A stretch of 64,000 nucleotides of DNA from Aeromicrobium chenweiae (GCF_003065605.1 NZ_CP026952.1:3410001-3474000); one strand, 5' to 3'. Positions 25,477 to 34,756 are shown, numbered from the stretch's first letter. Notes: generated from the sequence alone by a model not told the origin. Numbers and translations: made by a program.

Positions 25477-26283
25477 ATGAGCATCAGCACCCCGCGACGC
25501 GCCTACGCCGACACGCCCCTCGGGCAGGTCCACTACGTCGAGCAGGGCGAGGGCCCTGCGATCGTCCTGATGCACCAGACGCCGCGGTCGTTCGACGAGT
25601 TCCGCGAGGTCCTGCCGCTGCTCGCGGCGTCCCACCGCGTGCTGGCGATCGACATGCCCGGCTTCGGCCTCAGCTACGAGATCCCGGCACCGCAGTCCAT
25701 CGAGGCCATCGCCGACGGCGTGCTGGCGTTCCTCGACGCCCTGTCGATCGAGACAACCGACCTGCTCGGGCACCACACCGGAGGCGCTGTGGCCGTGGAG
25801 GTCGCCGCGCGGGCACCCCACCGCGTCCGCTCGCTCCTGCTGTCGTCCGCTCCCTGGGCGGACGAGGCGTACCGCGATGCCCACGCCGGCGGTCCGGGGG
25901 TCGACGAGGCGGACGTCGCCCACGACGGCTCCCACCTGACGACGTGGTGGGCGCTGCGCCAGCCGTACTACCCGGCCGGCCGCCCCGATCTCCTCGACCG
26001 GTTCGTGCGGGACGCCCTGGCGCCGGGCGTCACGCCCGCCGAGGGCCACATGGCGTGCGGTCGCTACGTCATGGAGGACCGGATCGGTCAGGTCGTGGCC
26101 CCGACGCTCCTGATCGGGGCGAGCGACGACCCGTTCGCCCTGCCGTCCGTGGCCAAGCTCGCCGAGCACCTGGTCAAGGCCGAGCGCGTGGAGCAGGCCA
26201 TCATCCCCGGCGGAACCATCCCGCTAATGGAGACCAAGAGCCGCGAGGTCGCCGACGCCGTGGAGTCCTTCCTCCGGTCGTAG
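25477..26283 (+). CDS. Alpha/beta-hydrolase-fold protein with degenerate catalytic triad, copy 2
   Basis: A 268-residue paralogue of the protein at 14280-15116. It shares the MHQTPRS oxyanion segment, the GHHTGG elbow (residues 98-102, His100 in the nucleophile place), Asp218 in GASDDPF, and GGTIPL with Thr247 where the catalytic His normally follows Gly. Residues such as TTWWALRQPYYPAGRPDLL are also conserved between the two, showing both are under selection. The ATG at 25477 has a GGAG site 6 bases before. It stands alone between its own operator and the GMC gene 2 promoter. Function unknown; annotation pipelines would call it simply alpha/beta hydrolase. Confidence 0.8.
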   Translation: MSISTPRRAYADTPLGQVHYVEQGEGPAIVLMHQTPRSFDEFREVLPLLAASHRVLAIDMPGFGLSYEIPAPQSIEAIADGVLAFLDALSIETTDLLGHHTGGAVAVEVAARAPHRVRSLLLSSAPWADEAYRDAHAGGPGVDEADVAHDGSHLTTWWALRQPYYPAGRPDLLDRFVRDALAPGVTPAEGHMACGRYVMEDRIGQVVAPTLLIGASDDPFALPSVAKLAEHLVKAERVEQAIIPGGTIPLMETKSREVADAVESFLRS

Positions 26284-26312
26284 GGCCTCGACGCAAGAGC
26301 CGATCGTCCCGC

Positions 26313-26329
26313 GGTCCGCTCATCGGACC
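26313..26329. promoter_or_regulatory. Operator-like palindrome before GMC gene 2
   Basis: GGTCCGCTCATCGGACC, 13 of 16 matches; with flanks GC and GC it is a perfect 8-bp inverted repeat around a 5-base centre. It is 63 bases before the GTG at 26392. Confidence 0.6.
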
Positions 26330-26391
26330 GCCGGGACCCGGCCACGACGTGGCGTCGATCACCATGGGAGTCCCCTGGAGAAGGAGCCCCC

Positions 26392-28356
26392 GTGACCGTC
26401 GACGCGACGCCCACCACCGACATCCGCCTGTTGAGCGCCCTGTGCGACACGATCGTGCCGGCGATCGACGTCCCGGCCGAGGACGCTGCCGAGCGCACCC
26501 TGTGGACCACGAGCGCGACGGACCTGGCTGTCGACCAGATCCTGGCGTCGGTGCTGCCGCTGTGGGCACCTCACGTGCAGGCCCTCGTCACGACGACGCT
26601 CTCCGCCCTCGGTGACGACTTCGCCACTGCCGACGCCGATCGCCGTGTCGCGGTGTGGCGGGACACGCTCGAGTCCGACGCGACCCGCCCCGGAGCTCTC
26701 ATCCTGCAGAGCACCGTGCTGGCGATGTTCTACACGGTCCCCGACGAGCAGATGTCCAACCCGACGTGGCCGGCGTTGGGGTTCCCGGGACCGCTGCTGG
26801 CACCTCCCTCGGCGGAAGCCTTTCCCAAGACGCTGCGCCGCGAGGCGCTCCCGGCCGACGCCGACCAGACGCTGCGGGCCGATGTCGTGGTCGTCGGCTC
26901 CGGTGCCGGTGGTGGCGTCGCGGCGGCCCGTCTGGCCCATGCCGGTCTCGACGTGCTGGTGCTCGAGAAGGGCTCGTACCGCAACGAGCCCGACCTCCCA
27001 CAACTCGAGGCCCTGTCGTTCCCCAACCTCTACCTCGGTGGCGGCTTCATCTGGTCGACCGACGCGAGCGTCGGCATGCTCGCCGGCTCGACGGTCGGTG
27101 GTGGCACGACCGTCAACTCGATGGCCTGCCTGCCGACGCCCGACTACGTCCTCGACGAGTGGACGGCCGCCGGCATGGTGGGTGCCACCCGCGCCGAGCT
27201 CGGACCCCACATCGAGTCGGTCATGCGGCGCATCAACGCCGACCCGGCCAACACCGTGCACAACCGCGTCAACCAGATCCTCAACCGGGGCTTCGACGCG
27301 GCCGGCATGACGCACGAGACCCTCGCCCGCAACGCCCGCGACGACGACGCCCGCTTCTGCGGCGAGTGCAACGCCGGCTGCCTGGTGGGCTGTAAGCAGT
27401 CGACGATGAAGACCTTCCTGCAGGACGCCAGCGACTCCGGCGGACGGCTGCTGGCCGACTGCGACGTGCGCGAGGTGCTGCACGCAGACGGTCGGGCGAC
27501 CGGGGTACTGGCCGTCGTCAGCACCCACGACGGGGAGCGCGAGGTCGTCATCGAGGCATCCGTCGTCGTAGTGGCGGCCGGCGCGCTAGCGTCGCCGACC
27601 CTGCTGCTCGGCTCGGGGGTCGGCGGCCCCTCCGCGGGCCACAACCTGCACGTGCACCCCTCGTACTTCATGAGCGGCGTCTACGACGAGGTCGTCGAGG
27701 GCTGGGCGGGCCAGATCCTGACGAGCGTCTGCCACGACTTCAACCAGGTCGAGGACGGGCGCGGTTTCGTCGTTGAGGCCGCACCCATGGGTCTGGGCTT
27801 CTGGACAGGCCTGACCCCCTGGCACGACGGCGAGCAGCACAAGCGCGAGCAGCTGCGCCTCAAGCACGTCTCAGGGGTCTGGGGCTTCGCCCGCGACCAC
27901 GGCGCTGGACGCATCGAGCGCGACGCGGACGGGATGCCGGTCGCGACGTGGGGTCTCGACGACCCGGTCGACCTGGCCATCGTTCGTCGCACGCACCAGG
28001 AGCTCGCCCGCATCATCAAGGCGTCGGGTGCCAAGGAAATCTTCACCTTCCTCCCGGGCGATCCGCGCTGGCGTGAGGGCGAGGACTTCGACGCCTTCCT
28101 CGACGTGCTGGGAGTCCTCGAGAAGGACGACGTGCTGACGCTTTCGGCGCACCAGAGCGGCACCTGCGCGACCGGCACCGACCCGGCGACCTCGGTCGTC
28201 GACGGGCGCGGGCAGCTGCACGACTGCGCGGGTGTCTATGTCGTCGACGCCTCGGCACTGCCCACCGCGCCGGGCGTCAACCCGATGGTCTCGATCGAGG
28301 CCTTCGCCAGCAAGACCGCCCAACACATCCTCGACGACTGGCAGGCGGCCCGCTGA
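26392..28356 (+). CDS. GMC-family flavin oxidoreductase with N-terminal extension, copy 2
   Basis: A 654-residue enzyme similar in layout to the copy at 20656-22605. A helical N-terminal part (about 1-160) is followed by VVVGSGAGGGVAAARLA, the motif GGGTTVNSMACLPTP, a cysteine-rich CGECNAGCLVGCK, and the catalytic C-terminus SAHQSGTC and TAPGVNPM. The GTG at 26392 has a strong GGAGAAGGAG site. It has its own operator and a bidirectional terminator after it. Likely oxidation of an alcohol or polyol group with FAD; electron acceptor (O2 or a carrier) not apparent. The N-terminal part may serve as a membrane- or partner-binding module, as the subunit 3 of gluconate dehydrogenase does, but this is a guess. 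Confidence 0.87.
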   Translation: MTVDATPTTDIRLLSALCDTIVPAIDVPAEDAAERTLWTTSATDLAVDQILASVLPLWAPHVQALVTTTLSALGDDFATADADRRVAVWRDTLESDATRPGALILQSTVLAMFYTVPDEQMSNPTWPALGFPGPLLAPPSAEAFPKTLRREALPADADQTLRADVVVVGSGAGGGVAAARLAHAGLDVLVLEKGSYRNEPDLPQLEALSFPNLYLGGGFIWSTDASVGMLAGSTVGGGTTVNSMACLPTPDYVLDEWTAAGMVGATRAELGPHIESVMRRINADPANTVHNRVNQILNRGFDAAGMTHETLARNARDDDARFCGECNAGCLVGCKQSTMKTFLQDASDSGGRLLADCDVREVLHADGRATGVLAVVSTHDGEREVVIEASVVVVAAGALASPTLLLGSGVGGPSAGHNLHVHPSYFMSGVYDEVVEGWAGQILTSVCHDFNQVEDGRGFVVEAAPMGLGFWTGLTPWHDGEQHKREQLRLKHVSGVWGFARDHGAGRIERDADGMPVATWGLDDPVDLAIVRRTHQELARIIKASGAKEIFTFLPGDPRWREGEDFDAFLDVLGVLEKDDVLTLSAHQSGTCATGTDPATSVVDGRGQLHDCAGVYVVDASALPTAPGVNPMVSIEAFASKTAQHILDDWQAAR

Positions 28357-28369
28357 CCCCCCGACGTGT

Positions 28370-28412
28370 GACGCCCTGCCCCGGTCCTCGCAAGGAGCCG
28401 GGGCCGGGCGTC
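28370..28412. terminator. Bidirectional terminator between GMC gene 2 and ADH gene 2
   Basis: GACGCCC (28370) and CCCCGG (28379) pair with CCGGGG (28398) and GGGCGTC (28406) around a 13-base loop, giving 13 pairs with a 2-base internal bulge on each side. It lies between two convergent genes and probably ends both. Confidence 0.75.
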
Positions 28413-28426
28413 AGGTTCTCGCAGGG

Positions 28427-29404
28427 CTAGCGCGGGTGCAGTACGGCCTTGCCGCGTACCTGGCCCGCGACGAGGCGGTCGAGAGCTGCGGCGACGTCGT
28501 CCATCGCGAAGGCCTCGAGTGGCACGGCGAGCTCGCCGTCGACGAGCAACCGGGTCAGCCCGTCGACCACCGCCTCGCCTTCGGCGGCGCGACGCAGCAG
28601 GTTGACCGGCAGCACCGACACGTCGCCTAACAGCCAGTTGGGGAGGTCGAAGGTTGCCGACGTGCCAGCGGTGTAGCCGACCACCGCCACGCGACCGCCG
28701 GGTCGCACCCAGGCCAGGCGCTCGGCCAGGCCCGCACCGCCGACGGTGTCGACCACGAGCGTGACGACGGGGTCGCCCGCGAGCCCAGCCGCGCGAACAG
28801 CGTCCTGCATCGACACGACCTCGGCGCCTGCCGGCACCAGCGGGGCGCGGTGCTCCGACGAGACCAGCGCGACGACCCGGGCGCCGGCCCTCAGCGCCAG
28901 CTGCACGACCATCGAGCCGACGCCACCGGCAGCGCCCGTCACCAGCACGACCTCGTCGGTGACCGCTGCGACGCCCGCTTCGGGCCAGTCGCCCAGGCGG
29001 CCGACCCTGTGCAGACTGACGTGCGCCGTCGTCAGCGGGTCGTGCGCCACGGCCGCCAGGTCGAGGTCGAGACCATCGGGCACCTGGGTGAGGGCCTCGT
29101 GCGGGACGACGACGAGCTCGGCCCACGTGCCGGGGGTCGTGGTACCGACCCCTCCCCCGCGGATCGAGACGCGCGTGCCGGGTGCGATCACGTCGGACTC
29201 CACCACGGTGCCGGCTCCCTCGACGCCCGGGACGTAGGGCAGCCCTGGCCGGATGCCGAACTCGCCGCTCGCCACCGTCAGGTCGAAATGCGACAGGCCG
29301 GCCGCCGCGACCTCGACCAAGGCCTCGCCCGCGCCGGGCCGCGGTGCGTCGACCTCGTCGAGGCGAGGCGGCTCACCCCGCGCGTGGATCCGCAGGGCCT
29401 TCAC
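28427..29404 (-). CDS. Quinone-oxidoreductase-like alcohol dehydrogenase (MDR family), copy 2
   Basis: A 325-residue MDR protein closely similar to the one at 549-1532 (shared HARGEPP/HGWGEAP start, FGIRPGLPYVPGVEG, and the ending GRGKAVLHP-like). The Rossmann motif is VTGAAGGVGSMVVQ. The GTG at 29404 gives VKALRIHARG; the ATG overlapping the permease stop reads only five codons and is not used. It is the last gene of the binding protein, ATPase, permease operon, paralleling the GMC gene placement in the other importer operon. NAD(P)-linked conversion of the imported compound is likely. Confidence 0.8.
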   Translation of the reverse strand: MKALRIHARGEPPRLDEVDAPRPGAGEALVEVAAAGLSHFDLTVASGEFGIRPGLPYVPGVEGAGTVVESDVIAPGTRVSIRGGGVGTTTPGTWAELVVVPHEALTQVPDGLDLDLAAVAHDPLTTAHVSLHRVGRLGDWPEAGVAAVTDEVVLVTGAAGGVGSMVVQLALRAGARVVALVSSEHRAPLVPAGAEVVSMQDAVRAAGLAGDPVVTLVVDTVGGAGLAERLAWVRPGGRVAVVGYTAGTSATFDLPNWLLGDVSVLPVNLLRRAAEGEAVVDGLTRLLVDGELAVPLEAFAMDDVAAALDRLVAGQVRGKAVLHPR

Positions 29405-29414
29405 AGCAGGGTCT

Positions 29415-30473
29415 TCATGCCGACCGCGACTGCAGCTTGTCGAGCAGGACGGCAACGATCAGAACGATGCCGGTGACGACGCCCTGCCAGAAGGCCGAGA
29501 CGCCCATGAGGCCGAGGCCGTTCTGCAGCACGGCGATGAGCAGTACGCCGATGACGGTGCCGCCGACGCCGCCCATGCCCCCGTAGAAGCTGGTGCCGCC
29601 GAGCAGCACGGCCGCTCCGGCGGTCAGCGCGAGGCTCGCGCCGGCAGTGGGCGACGCCGAGGCGAGGCGGCTGGCGTCGACCATGCCGGCGGTGGCGGCC
29701 AGCAGCCCGCCGACGCCATAGACGCAGACGTAGACCCACGAGACGTTGATGCCGGCCAGGCGTGCGGCCTCGGGGTTGCCGCCGACGGCGTAGATCGCGC
29801 GGCCGAACGACGTGAAACGCAGCACGTAGAGACTGATAAGCAGCACCACGAGGCTGAGCACGACGGGGATCGGGATCGTCGCGATGCTGCCGTTGCCGAG
29901 CCAGTAGAACAGGCTGCTGTCGGGTTCGTCGATCGAGCTGGTCTTGCCGTTGGTGACGACGTTGAGCGCGCCGGTGAACAGAGAGGACGTACCGAGGGTG
30001 ACGACGAAGAAGTTGAGACGGAGGCGGCCGATCAGGACGCCGTTGACGGCACCGCCGAGGAACATGCCCATGAGGGCGCCGAAGATCAGCGCGACGATTG
30101 GCGGCAGGCCGGCGTCGAGGGTACGGAACGCGACGTATCCGGCGGCGGCGTAGATCGCGCCGACCGAAAGGTCGAAGCCGGCCGAAAGCACGATGAACGT
30201 GAGGCCGATCGCGGTGATCATCATGGCGCTGTTGCCCGACAGGACGTTCAGGATGTTCGCCTTGGTCAGGAAGAACTCTTGGGTGACCGACAGGTAGACG
30301 ACCATCACGAGCAGCGCGGCGAGGGCGCCGCCGAAGCCGCGGAAGCGGTGCAGCAGACTGCCCGCGACTCCGGGACCGCGCAGCGACGGTGGCGTCCCGC
30401 CAGGTGGGGTCGCGGCCGGCTGGGCTTGCTGCGAGGTGCTCTCGTTCGTGGGAGCGAGGGTGGGCTCAGACAT
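29415..30473 (-). CDS. CUT2-type ABC transporter permease 2 (RbsC-like)
   Basis: A 352-residue permease with 8-10 membrane segments and family features FIVLSAGFDLSVG near residue 105, and GGTSFYGGMGGVGGTVIGV near 300. A 45-residue Pro/Thr/Gln-rich N-terminus precedes the first segment. The ATG at 30473 overlaps the ATPase stop by 8 bases, so translation is coupled. Confidence 0.87.
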   Translation of the reverse strand: MSEPTLAPTNESTSQQAQPAATPPGGTPPSLRGPGVAGSLLHRFRGFGGALAALLVMVVYLSVTQEFFLTKANILNVLSGNSAMMITAIGLTFIVLSAGFDLSVGAIYAAAGYVAFRTLDAGLPPIVALIFGALMGMFLGGAVNGVLIGRLRLNFFVVTLGTSSLFTGALNVVTNGKTSSIDEPDSSLFYWLGNGSIATIPIPVVLSLVVLLISLYVLRFTSFGRAIYAVGGNPEAARLAGINVSWVYVCVYGVGGLLAATAGMVDASRLASASPTAGASLALTAGAAVLLGGTSFYGGMGGVGGTVIGVLLIAVLQNGLGLMGVSAFWQGVVTGIVLIVAVLLDKLQSRSA

Positions 30474-31965
30474 GGTGGACTCCTGCGACGTGTTCGGCGA
30501 TGGTCAGCTCGTCGAGCTGGTGGGCTGGCTGGTCGGCCACGACGCGTCCGCGGAGCATCATCAGCACCCGGTCACACACGCCGAGCAGCTCGACATTCTC
30601 CGACGAGCTGATCACCACGGCGACGCCCTGCGAGGCCAGCTCGCGGATGAGGCGGTAGATCTCGGACTTCGCGCCGACGTCGACACCGCGGGTCGGCTCG
30701 TCCATCAGCAGCACCTGGGGGCTGCCCGCGAGCCAGCGGCCGATGACGACTTTCTGCTGGTTGCCGCCCGACAGGCTGCCGGCCGGCAGCGACGGGTCGT
30801 CGGGACGCACGTGCAGCTCGCGCATCGCCGCCACGGCGTCGCGACGCTGTCCGCCCGCCCGGATCGGCATCAACGACAGCCGGCTGTTGGGGATCATGGT
30901 CAGGTTGTGCATGACGCTCGCGGCCGGCAGGAGGCCCTCGCCCTTGCGGTCCCCGGTCACCAGCGCCAGGCGCCGCTTGATCGAGCCGCGCGGCGTGCGG
31001 CGCTGATAGGGCCTGCCGGCCACGGTGACGTCGCCGGTCGCGGCGTCGGCGCCGAAGATCGACCGCACCACCTCGACGCGTCCGCAGCCGACGAGGCCCG
31101 CCAGGCCGACGACCTCACCGGGTCGCACGTCAAGGCTGACCCCGTCGACACGGTCGGGGACCCTCAGGTCGCGCACCGACAGCACCGGCTCGGCCGCTGA
31201 GGAGTCACCGGTGGAGATCTCGCGGTGAAAGTAGTCAGTCAACGACCGGCCCACCATCAGGCGGGTGATCGTCGACTCGTCGGCGTCCGCGATGTCGAGG
31301 GTGTCGACCAGAGCCCCGTCGCGCAGCACCGTGACCCGGTCGGCCACCGGCTCGATGTCCTGCAGCCGCTGCGAGATGAACGCGATCGCCAGACCACGCT
31401 GCTTCATGCGGCGGATGATCTCGAAGAGCGACTCGGTCAGTTCGGCGGTCAACGAACTGGTCGGCTCGTCGAAGATCACGACCGACGACTTCGCAGCCAC
31501 GGCCCGCGCGATCGCCACGACCTGCCGGTCACCCGGTCCGAGCGACCCGACGAGCTGGTCGGCGCGGATGCCCGACCCGAGCTCGTCGAGAGCCTCGGAC
31601 GCCGCTCGGCGTGCGTCACGCCAGTCGACACGCACCGCCCGGCCGGGCAGGCGTCCCAGGGCGATGTTCTCGGCCACCGTCAGGCTCTCAACGACCGGCA
31701 CCTCTTGGGCGACCATCGTGATGCCCGCCCGCGAGGCCTGCAGCGGGTTGGCGAAGCTCACCGTCTCGCCGCGCAGCATCACCTGCCCGCTCGACGGCGT
31801 CACCTCTCCGTACGCGACCTTCATGAGGGTCGACTTCCCGGACCCGTTCTCACCCAGCAAGGCGTGCGCCTCACCCGCCCGCAGCTCGAAGTCGACGCCC
31901 TTGAGCGCGTGGGTGCGGCCGAAGTGCTTGTGCACGTCTAGCATCTGCAGGACGGATGGCTCCAT
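30466..31965 (-). CDS. CUT2-type ABC transporter ATPase 2 (RbsA-like, two domains)
   Basis: A 499-residue double ATPase. The first domain has Walker A GENGSGKST near residue 38, a degenerate signature GSLGPGDRQV and Walker B VVIFDEPTSSL; the second has GLVGCGRVE and the complete LSGGNQQKV with VLLMDEPTRGVDVG. The ATG at 31965 follows a strong GGAGGAG site. It pairs with the permease and binding protein genes on either side to form the second ribose-type importer. Confidence 0.88.
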   Translation of the reverse strand: MEPSVLQMLDVHKHFGRTHALKGVDFELRAGEAHALLGENGSGKSTLMKVAYGEVTPSSGQVMLRGETVSFANPLQASRAGITMVAQEVPVVESLTVAENIALGRLPGRAVRVDWRDARRAASEALDELGSGIRADQLVGSLGPGDRQVVAIARAVAAKSSVVIFDEPTSSLTAELTESLFEIIRRMKQRGLAIAFISQRLQDIEPVADRVTVLRDGALVDTLDIADADESTITRLMVGRSLTDYFHREISTGDSSAAEPVLSVRDLRVPDRVDGVSLDVRPGEVVGLAGLVGCGRVEVVRSIFGADAATGDVTVAGRPYQRRTPRGSIKRRLALVTGDRKGEGLLPAASVMHNLTMIPNSRLSLMPIRAGGQRRDAVAAMRELHVRPDDPSLPAGSLSGGNQQKVVIGRWLAGSPQVLLMDEPTRGVDVGAKSEIYRLIRELASQGVAVVISSSENVELLGVCDRVLMMLRGRVVADQPAHQLDELTIAEHVAGVHHV

Positions 31966-32016
31966 GCTGATCTCCTCCGAGGGGTGGGAGCGGTAGAACG
32001 GGTCCGGGACGGTCAC

Positions 32017-33090
32017 CTACTTGACGAGCGACGCGACGTCGTCGGGACAGCCGCCGCCGTCCGCGCAGGTCATGGCGCCCGAGGCGATCTTGGACTTCGC
32101 CTCGTCCCACGGGACGCGGTCGCCCAGGTTCTCCTTGGTGAACAGCTCGGTCGGGCTCTCGATGTAGGCCGGCACCTTCTTGCCGTCGAGGATCGCCTTC
32201 GAGACCGTCGCGAGGATCAGGCCCGTGCGCCACGGCACCAGATCGACCGTCGCGCTGAGACGACCGTCCTCGACCGCCTTGACGCCGTCCTCGTCGCCGT
32301 TCTGGCCCACGATCACGACGTCCTTCAGACCCGCTGCCTTCGCAGCCACGGCGGCACCGATGGCCGAGGAGTCGTTGTAGGCCATGATCGCCTGCACGTC
32401 GTTCTGGTACTTCGTGAGCGCCGTGGCGACGACCTTCTGGGCTCCCGCGATGTCGTCGGTCGGGTTGTCGACGCGACCGATCCACGAGATGTCGGTGCCG
32501 TCGGTGACGGTCTTGTCGTACTGCGACATCATCGTCTCGAGCGCCGGCACCGGGACGCCCAGTCCGACGCCCAGCACCTTGCTCTGGCCGCCGACCTTGT
32601 CCTTGACGTAGTCGCCCAGCAACTTCGAGCCGCGGTAGCTTCCGCCGGTGTCGACGTTCGACGTCAGCACGCCAGGGTCGGCGTCGGGCGAGGCCATGCC
32701 AGCCCAACCGACGACCTTAATGCCGGCCGCCTCGGCCCGCTTGAGCGCGGGCTTGAGGGAGTTGGCGTCGAGCGGGTAGACCACGATCAGGTCGACCCGC
32801 TGGGCGACGAGCTGGTCGACGTCCGTGACCTGCTTGGCGGGGTCGAGCTGCGCGTCGAGCGCCTTGACCTTGATGCCGTCCCGCTTGGCCGCGGCGGTGA
32901 ACGAGTCCTGCGTCAGCTTGAGGATCGGCTGGGCGCCCTGGGCGTTGGAGATGCCGACGGTGAAGTCGCCCTTGCCGCCTCCGCCCCCCGACGAGCCGGA
33001 GTCCGAGCCCGAGCCGCAGGCCGCCAGTGTCAGTGATGCGCCGAGGGCCAGCGCGAGCGCCGTGGTGCGGCGACGGGATCGATTCGACAT
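32017..33090 (-). CDS. CUT2-type ABC transporter substrate-binding lipoprotein 2
   Basis: A 357-residue lipoprotein. A signal peptide with lipobox LAAC (Cys near residue 25) leads into a Gly/Ser linker and a Peripla_BP_4 fold (VDLIVVYPLDANSLKPAL, IMAYNDSSAIGAA, VVIVGQNGDEDG). It ends with a Cys pair in CADGGGCPDD that may form a disulfide. First gene of the second importer operon; ATG at 33090 has an AGGAAAAG site, with operator-like sites 128 and 156 bases upstream. It differs strongly from binding protein 1, so the two importers probably take different ligands. Confidence 0.87.
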   Translation of the reverse strand: MSNRSRRRTTALALALGASLTLAACGSGSDSGSSGGGGGKGDFTVGISNAQGAQPILKLTQDSFTAAAKRDGIKVKALDAQLDPAKQVTDVDQLVAQRVDLIVVYPLDANSLKPALKRAEAAGIKVVGWAGMASPDADPGVLTSNVDTGGSYRGSKLLGDYVKDKVGGQSKVLGVGLGVPVPALETMMSQYDKTVTDGTDISWIGRVDNPTDDIAGAQKVVATALTKYQNDVQAIMAYNDSSAIGAAVAAKAAGLKDVVIVGQNGDEDGVKAVEDGRLSATVDLVPWRTGLILATVSKAILDGKKVPAYIESPTELFTKENLGDRVPWDEAKSKIASGAMTCADGGGCPDDVASLVK

Positions 33091-33217
33091 GTCTTTTCCT
33101 CCGTGTGGGGGCGCGCCGGGTGGTCGGCACTGGACGATGCGGCCGCGACGGTGCTGGTCTCCTCGGCCGGAAAGGTGCCCGATTACAGCACGCATGGTTC
33201 GACGTCCAGATGACGAA

Positions 33218-33234
33218 GTTTCGCTGACCGAACC
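33218..33234. promoter_or_regulatory. Operator-like palindrome between importer 2 and amidase
   Basis: GTTTCGCTGACCGAACC matches 14 of 16 positions. It lies 128 bases before the binding protein gene and 96 before the amidase gene. A second, weaker copy GGTTCGCAGGGTGGACC (12 of 16) is at 33246-33262, 68 bases before the amidase ATG. Confidence 0.62.
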
Positions 33235-33329
33235 GCGGTCGCGGCGGTTCGCAGGGTGGACCGCGATTGTCGTCGGAACCACCGTGCGCGCCGCCACGCC
33301 CGCACGTGTCGCCGAGCCGAGGAGTCACC

Positions 33330-34727
33330 ATGCAGCCCACCGTCGCCGAGTGGCGCGCACGTCTCGACGCGGGCGACATCTCGGCCCGCGAGCTGGCCGC
33401 CCACTACCTGGACCGTCTCGACGGGGCCGCCGACCTCAACGCCGTCGCCGCCCGCGACGACGCCGCGGTGCTGCGCGCGGCAGACGTGGCGGACGTGCGT
33501 CTGCGCGCCGGCGAGCGGGCACCGCTGCTGGGCGTCCCGGTCACGGTCAAGGACATGATCGACGTCGCCGGGATGCCGTGCCGCGCCGGCTCGCTGGCCC
33601 GCACCGAGGTACCCGGCACCGACGCCGCGCTCGTCCAGCGCATCCGCGCCGCCGGTGGCGTCGTGCTGGCCAAGACGACGATGCCCGAGCTGGGGCTGTC
33701 GTACGAGACCGACAGCCCCGCGACCGGCAGGACCGTCCACCCTCGCGACCCTGACCGGACGCCCGGCGGCTCGAGCGGCGGCGAGGGAGCGCTGCTCGGC
33801 GCCGATGCGTCGGCGGTCGGGGTGGGCACCGACGGCGGCGGCTCGATCCGCGTGCCATCGGCCTACTGCGGCCTCTTCGGCCTCCGCCCCACGCCCGGTC
33901 GAGTCCCCCTGACAGGCTCCTGGCCGCCCGGTCGGGCCGGAAGCATGTTCGACATCACCAACGCCGGCCCGATGGGCCGCGCCACCACCGACGTCGCGAC
34001 GCTGCTCGAGGTCATGGCCGGGCCCGACCACGGCGACGTCTTTTCGCACCCCGTCCGCCTGCGGGACCATCGAGCCGTCGACATCGCTACTCTGCGGGTC
34101 GGCTGGTACGTCGAGGACGGCACGGCGGTGGCCGACCCGGTCGTCGCGGCAGGGGTCCGGTCGGCTGCTGCGGCGCTCGCCGACGCCGGAGCACACGTGG
34201 AGCAGGCGGCACCGCCCGCCTCCGTGACGTCGGCGACCGAGCTGTTCTTCCGGGCGACCGCAGCCGACGGCGGGGAGGGACTGCGGGCGCTGGTCGACGA
34301 CGACCCGGCGCACCACACGGCCCAGTTCCTGCGGCTGCTCAACCACCCGCCGCACGGCTCGTCGTCCAGCGCGGCCGACTACTTCGCGGTGCAGCAGGCG
34401 ATGCTCGCGCTGCGCACCGACGTCCGGCGCTGGTTGGACGGCTACGACGTCGTGCTCGCACCGGTCTGCGCGGGGCAGGCGCCCCGGCACGAGACCCCTC
34501 CAGGAGGCGTGCCCCAGGAGAGCTACCTGCGGTACGAGGCGTTCAACTTCACGCACACCTACAGCCTGGCCGGGCTCCCGGCGGGGTCCGCCCCGGTCGC
34601 GCTGGTGGACGGGCTCCCCGTGGGGGTGCAGGTCATCGCCCCGGCCTGGCGCGAGGACCTCGTGCTCGCGGCGATGGACGTGCTGGAGGACGCCTTCGGC
34701 GGTTTCACCCTCGCCGCCCCCGCCTGA
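33330..34727 (+). CDS. Amidase (amidase-signature family)
   Basis: A 465-residue amidase-signature enzyme. The catalytic Lys is in VTVKDMID near residue 72, and the signature TPGGSSGGEGALLG near 145 with GTDGGGSIRVPS supplies both catalytic Ser residues. The ATG at 33330 has a GAGGAG site. It hydrolyses an amide (or ester) to an acid; in this setting it may release an acid or an amine from an imported amide for the amine oxidases. Its 3' end is 29 bases from the convergent hydratase gene. Confidence 0.87.
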   Translation: MQPTVAEWRARLDAGDISARELAAHYLDRLDGAADLNAVAARDDAAVLRAADVADVRLRAGERAPLLGVPVTVKDMIDVAGMPCRAGSLARTEVPGTDAALVQRIRAAGGVVLAKTTMPELGLSYETDSPATGRTVHPRDPDRTPGGSSGGEGALLGADASAVGVGTDGGGSIRVPSAYCGLFGLRPTPGRVPLTGSWPPGRAGSMFDITNAGPMGRATTDVATLLEVMAGPDHGDVFSHPVRLRDHRAVDIATLRVGWYVEDGTAVADPVVAAGVRSAAAALADAGAHVEQAAPPASVTSATELFFRATAADGGEGLRALVDDDPAHHTAQFLRLLNHPPHGSSSSAADYFAVQQAMLALRTDVRRWLDGYDVVLAPVCAGQAPRHETPPGGVPQESYLRYEAFNFTHTYSLAGLPAGSAPVALVDGLPVGVQVIAPAWREDLVLAAMDVLEDAFGGFTLAAPA

Positions 34728-34756
34728 GCCGTGGATCCTCCACCTCGCGCTTGGGC

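Noticed and set aside
29402..29418. ATG overlapping the permease stop as start of the MDR dehydrogenase gene
   Set aside because: That ATG reads only five codons before TGA; the protein frame starts at the GTG at 29404, matching the start of its paralogue.
23692..31965. Degenerate ABC signature and Walker A motifs in one half of each double ATPase
   Set aside because: Ribose-type (RbsA) ATPases normally have one weak half, so this is not damage.
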